Shown here in pieces: positions 62,407 to 64,000 of a stretch of DNA of 64,000 nucleotides (positions within the stretch are counted from its first letter, which is position 1; the number at the start of each line of letters is the position of its first letter). The DNA is from Desulfovibrio sp. JC022 (GTDB lineage: Bacteria > Desulfobacterota > Desulfovibrionia > Desulfovibrionales > Desulfovibrionaceae), in the NCBI RefSeq assembly GCF_010470665.1, contig NZ_VOPZ01000007.1, positions 171,106-235,105 on the forward strand. The letters are read 5' to 3'. The position numbers and the translations under genes are program-made. The notes below the pieces were generated by a model. That model worked only from the letters and a program-made list of their open reading frames with translations, had not been told where the DNA came from and did not search any database.

Positions 62407-64000
62407 TTACATCAGCAAGCTACCAACCTGATAAATAACAACCGATAGCGAATAACCGAAAGCAAGCGACCCGAAAACTGAGAACGCAGCCCACTTCCAG
62501 TTGGTCTCGCGGGCAATAACCGCCACAGTAACCATGCACGGCACATAAACCATCAGGAAAATGAACACCGACCAGATCACCGGGGTGGTCCAAGCCTTGT
62601 CCGCTGCTATTTTCTCAGTAAGCGAAAGAGCTTCTTCCGGGTCCTCATCGCCAAGTGAATAGGCGGTAGACATGGTGGATACGAAAACTTCCTTAGCTGC
62701 AAATGCGCCGATAAAAGCGATATTGGCCTGCCACGGGAATCCGGCTACATCGGTTACCGGAGAAATGGCCTCACTGAGACGTCCGGCATAGGAATGCTTG
62801 AGGGCTGCTTCACCTTCATTGTAACTGATATCTGCAAGGGCTTTTGCCACTTTATCTTCTTTTTGCTGCACCGTACCGGACCACGATGCACTTTGCTCCG
62901 CCACTTGAACTCGCTGAGTTTCAAATGCTGCAACACGCTCTGCGGGAAGCTGAGGAAAAGTCATCAACGCCCACATAAGAATGGAAATAGCAAGAATTAC
63001 GGTCCCGGCCTTTTTCACGTATTCCCAGACGCGATCCCAAGTATGAATGGCTACCCCGTGCAGGGTGGGAATCCGGTACGGCGGCAATTCCATAACAAAT
63101 GGAGTGGACTCTCCTTTAAGTGCGGTCCAGCGCAATAAACGTCCAAAACACAAGGCCAGCAGCCATGAAATCAACACAAGTCCGAACATGACCGTGGTGG
63201 CGTTGTCCGGGTAAAATGCACGGACCAGCATGAGATACGCGGTCGTTTTCGCGCCGCAGATCATGAATGGAGCAGTGATGATAGTGGCTATGCGCTCCTT
63301 GGGACTGCGTAAAGTACGGCAGGTCATGACGCCCGGAACGGCACAGCCACCCGGAAGACCGCCGGACATAATAAAAGGCATAATCGACATACCGTGCAGC
63401 CCGAATGAACGGAACACCCGGTCGACCATGTAGGAAACACGGGCCATGTAGCCGAGATCTTCCAGAAAAACGAGCATGGCGAACATAATCAGGATCAGCG
63501 GAGTAAAGCCCATGACCGCGCCGACGCCGTCGATTACCCCGGAAGTGACCATAGATTTAATGAGTCCATCAGGAAGCAGGGAGCCTACGGTACTTGAAAA
63601 CCACGCAAATGCGTTTTCAACCCAGCCCTGCGGCACAGCACCTACATTGAAGGTGATGTAAAACATGGAGTACATGATCAAAAGCATGATTACCGGGCCG
63701 AGAAATTTATGGGTCAGCACAAGGTCGATTTTGTCAGAAAAATCAAAACGCAGATCGTCCTCACGACTGATTACGCCCTGCTTGAGAATGGAGTTGATGA
63801 AGCCGTAACGATAATCAGCGAGAACTGCTTCGGGATAGGTATTCAGAGTTTTTTGAATATGCTCGGAAACGTTGCGTACCTTTTCTTCAAGCTGCTCAGA
63901 AAGCGGTCCGGCCTTGCGACCGTTCTTCATGACAATTTCATCTTCTTCCAGATACTTCACCGCCAGCCAGTGCGGATCGTAACGATCAGTCATGAACTCA
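62407..64000 (-). CDS. feoB: Ferrous iron transporter FeoB, 5' end outside the window
   Basis: Fe(II) importer of the inner membrane. The visible 531 codons cover the end of the helical GDI-like region and the whole membrane part; the frame is still open at base 64000, so the N-terminal G domain lies beyond. Two Gate-like motifs typical of FeoB are present: MPFIMSGGLPGGCAVPGVM with the essential Cys and PFMICGAKTTAYLML, then FIGAFAAKEVFVSTM. An insertion of about 60 polar residues (QRVQVAEQSASWSGTV...) sits between helices. The stop at 62407 is followed by a strong terminator. Confidence 0.95.
   Translation of the reverse strand, partial: EFMTDRYDPHWLAVKYLEEDEIVMKNGRKAGPLSEQLEEKVRNVSEHIQKTLNTYPEAVLADYRYGFINSILKQGVISREDDLRFDFSDKIDLVLTHKFLGPVIMLLIMYSMFYITFNVGAVPQGWVENAFAWFSSTVGSLLPDGLIKSMVTSGVIDGVGAVMGFTPLILIMFAMLVFLEDLGYMARVSYMVDRVFRSFGLHGMSIMPFIMSGGLPGGCAVPGVMTCRTLRSPKERIATIITAPFMICGAKTTAYLMLVRAFYPDNATTVMFGLVLISWLLALCFGRLLRWTALKGESTPFVMELPPYRIPTLHGVAIHTWDRVWEYVKKAGTVILAISILMWALMTFPQLPAERVAAFETQRVQVAEQSASWSGTVQQKEDKVAKALADISYNEGEAALKHSYAGRLSEAISPVTDVAGFPWQANIAFIGAFAAKEVFVSTMSTAYSLGDEDPEEALSLTEKIAADKAWTTPVIWSVFIFLMVYVPCMVTVAVIARETNWKWAAFSVFGSLAFGYSLSVVIYQVGSLLM

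Overview
The window looks like chromosome from a marine sulfate reducer of the Desulfovibrionaceae, probably Maridesulfovibrio-like. This is inferred from protein character, the gene neighbourhoods (rpsU-yqeY-mutS2-dnaG-rpoD, envC-ctp-yibQ), a predicted TGA-encoded selenocysteine and a PxxKW cysteine-rich protein. No rRNA, tRNA, CRISPR array, phage or insertion sequence was found. Most of the window is housekeeping core; the clearest accessory gene is an AT-rich one at 56309-57568.

Layout. 1-5107: glycogen phosphorylase (3' end cut by the window edge), dUTPase, ArgD, a 69-aa unknown, a hairpin-rich gap and PrmA. 5228-9629: an HhH-GPD glycosylase, then an EnvC-like murein hydrolase activator, an S41 protease and a divergent polysaccharide deacetylase (envelope module). 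9795-13854: an orphan ABC importer, Ndk and ProC. 14034-24747 (minus strand): a GT-C glycosyltransferase, CbiB, the macromolecular synthesis operon rpsU-yqeY-mutS2-dnaG-rpoD, an unlisted 58-aa membrane protein and HU. 24997-33204: RsmA, a FlxA-like coiled-coil protein behind a textbook flagellar sigma-28 promoter, Apt, MtnP, an MTA/SAH deaminase, PxxKW protein, an M20 peptidase and MnmG. 33302-41827: PilZ protein, CorC-like protein, Lnt, RF2 with its programmed frameshift, a GGDEF protein, a FlhG/MinD-like ATPase, an HU/IHF protein, a UshA-like selenoprotein and DapA. 42009-49549 (minus): CGGC and NifX-like metal-related proteins, a GNAT, then pssA-leuA-leuC-leuD-leuB. 49986-53286 (minus): MnmA, then upp-uraA uracil salvage. 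53483-64000: an RluA-CoaE fusion, a probable free-standing structured RNA, a rhomboid protease, the DisA-like nucleotide-cyclase-type protein, the CbpA-CbpM-ClpB chaperone set, a 56-aa winged-helix protein and FeoB (5' end beyond the window).

Three features cut across regions. Nine copies of an intergenic repeat built on GCCTCCGGCGGC plus a variable but always self-complementary hairpin sit just after stop codons and probably act as terminators. Three matching AT-rich palindromes (AAATAAAT-N4-ATTTATTT) sit in intergenic gaps. Several short genes (58 and 56 aa) and one Sec-containing gene would be missed by routine ORF calling. The best candidates for something new are the DisA-like protein, the structured RNA at 55185-55412, and the selenoprotein.
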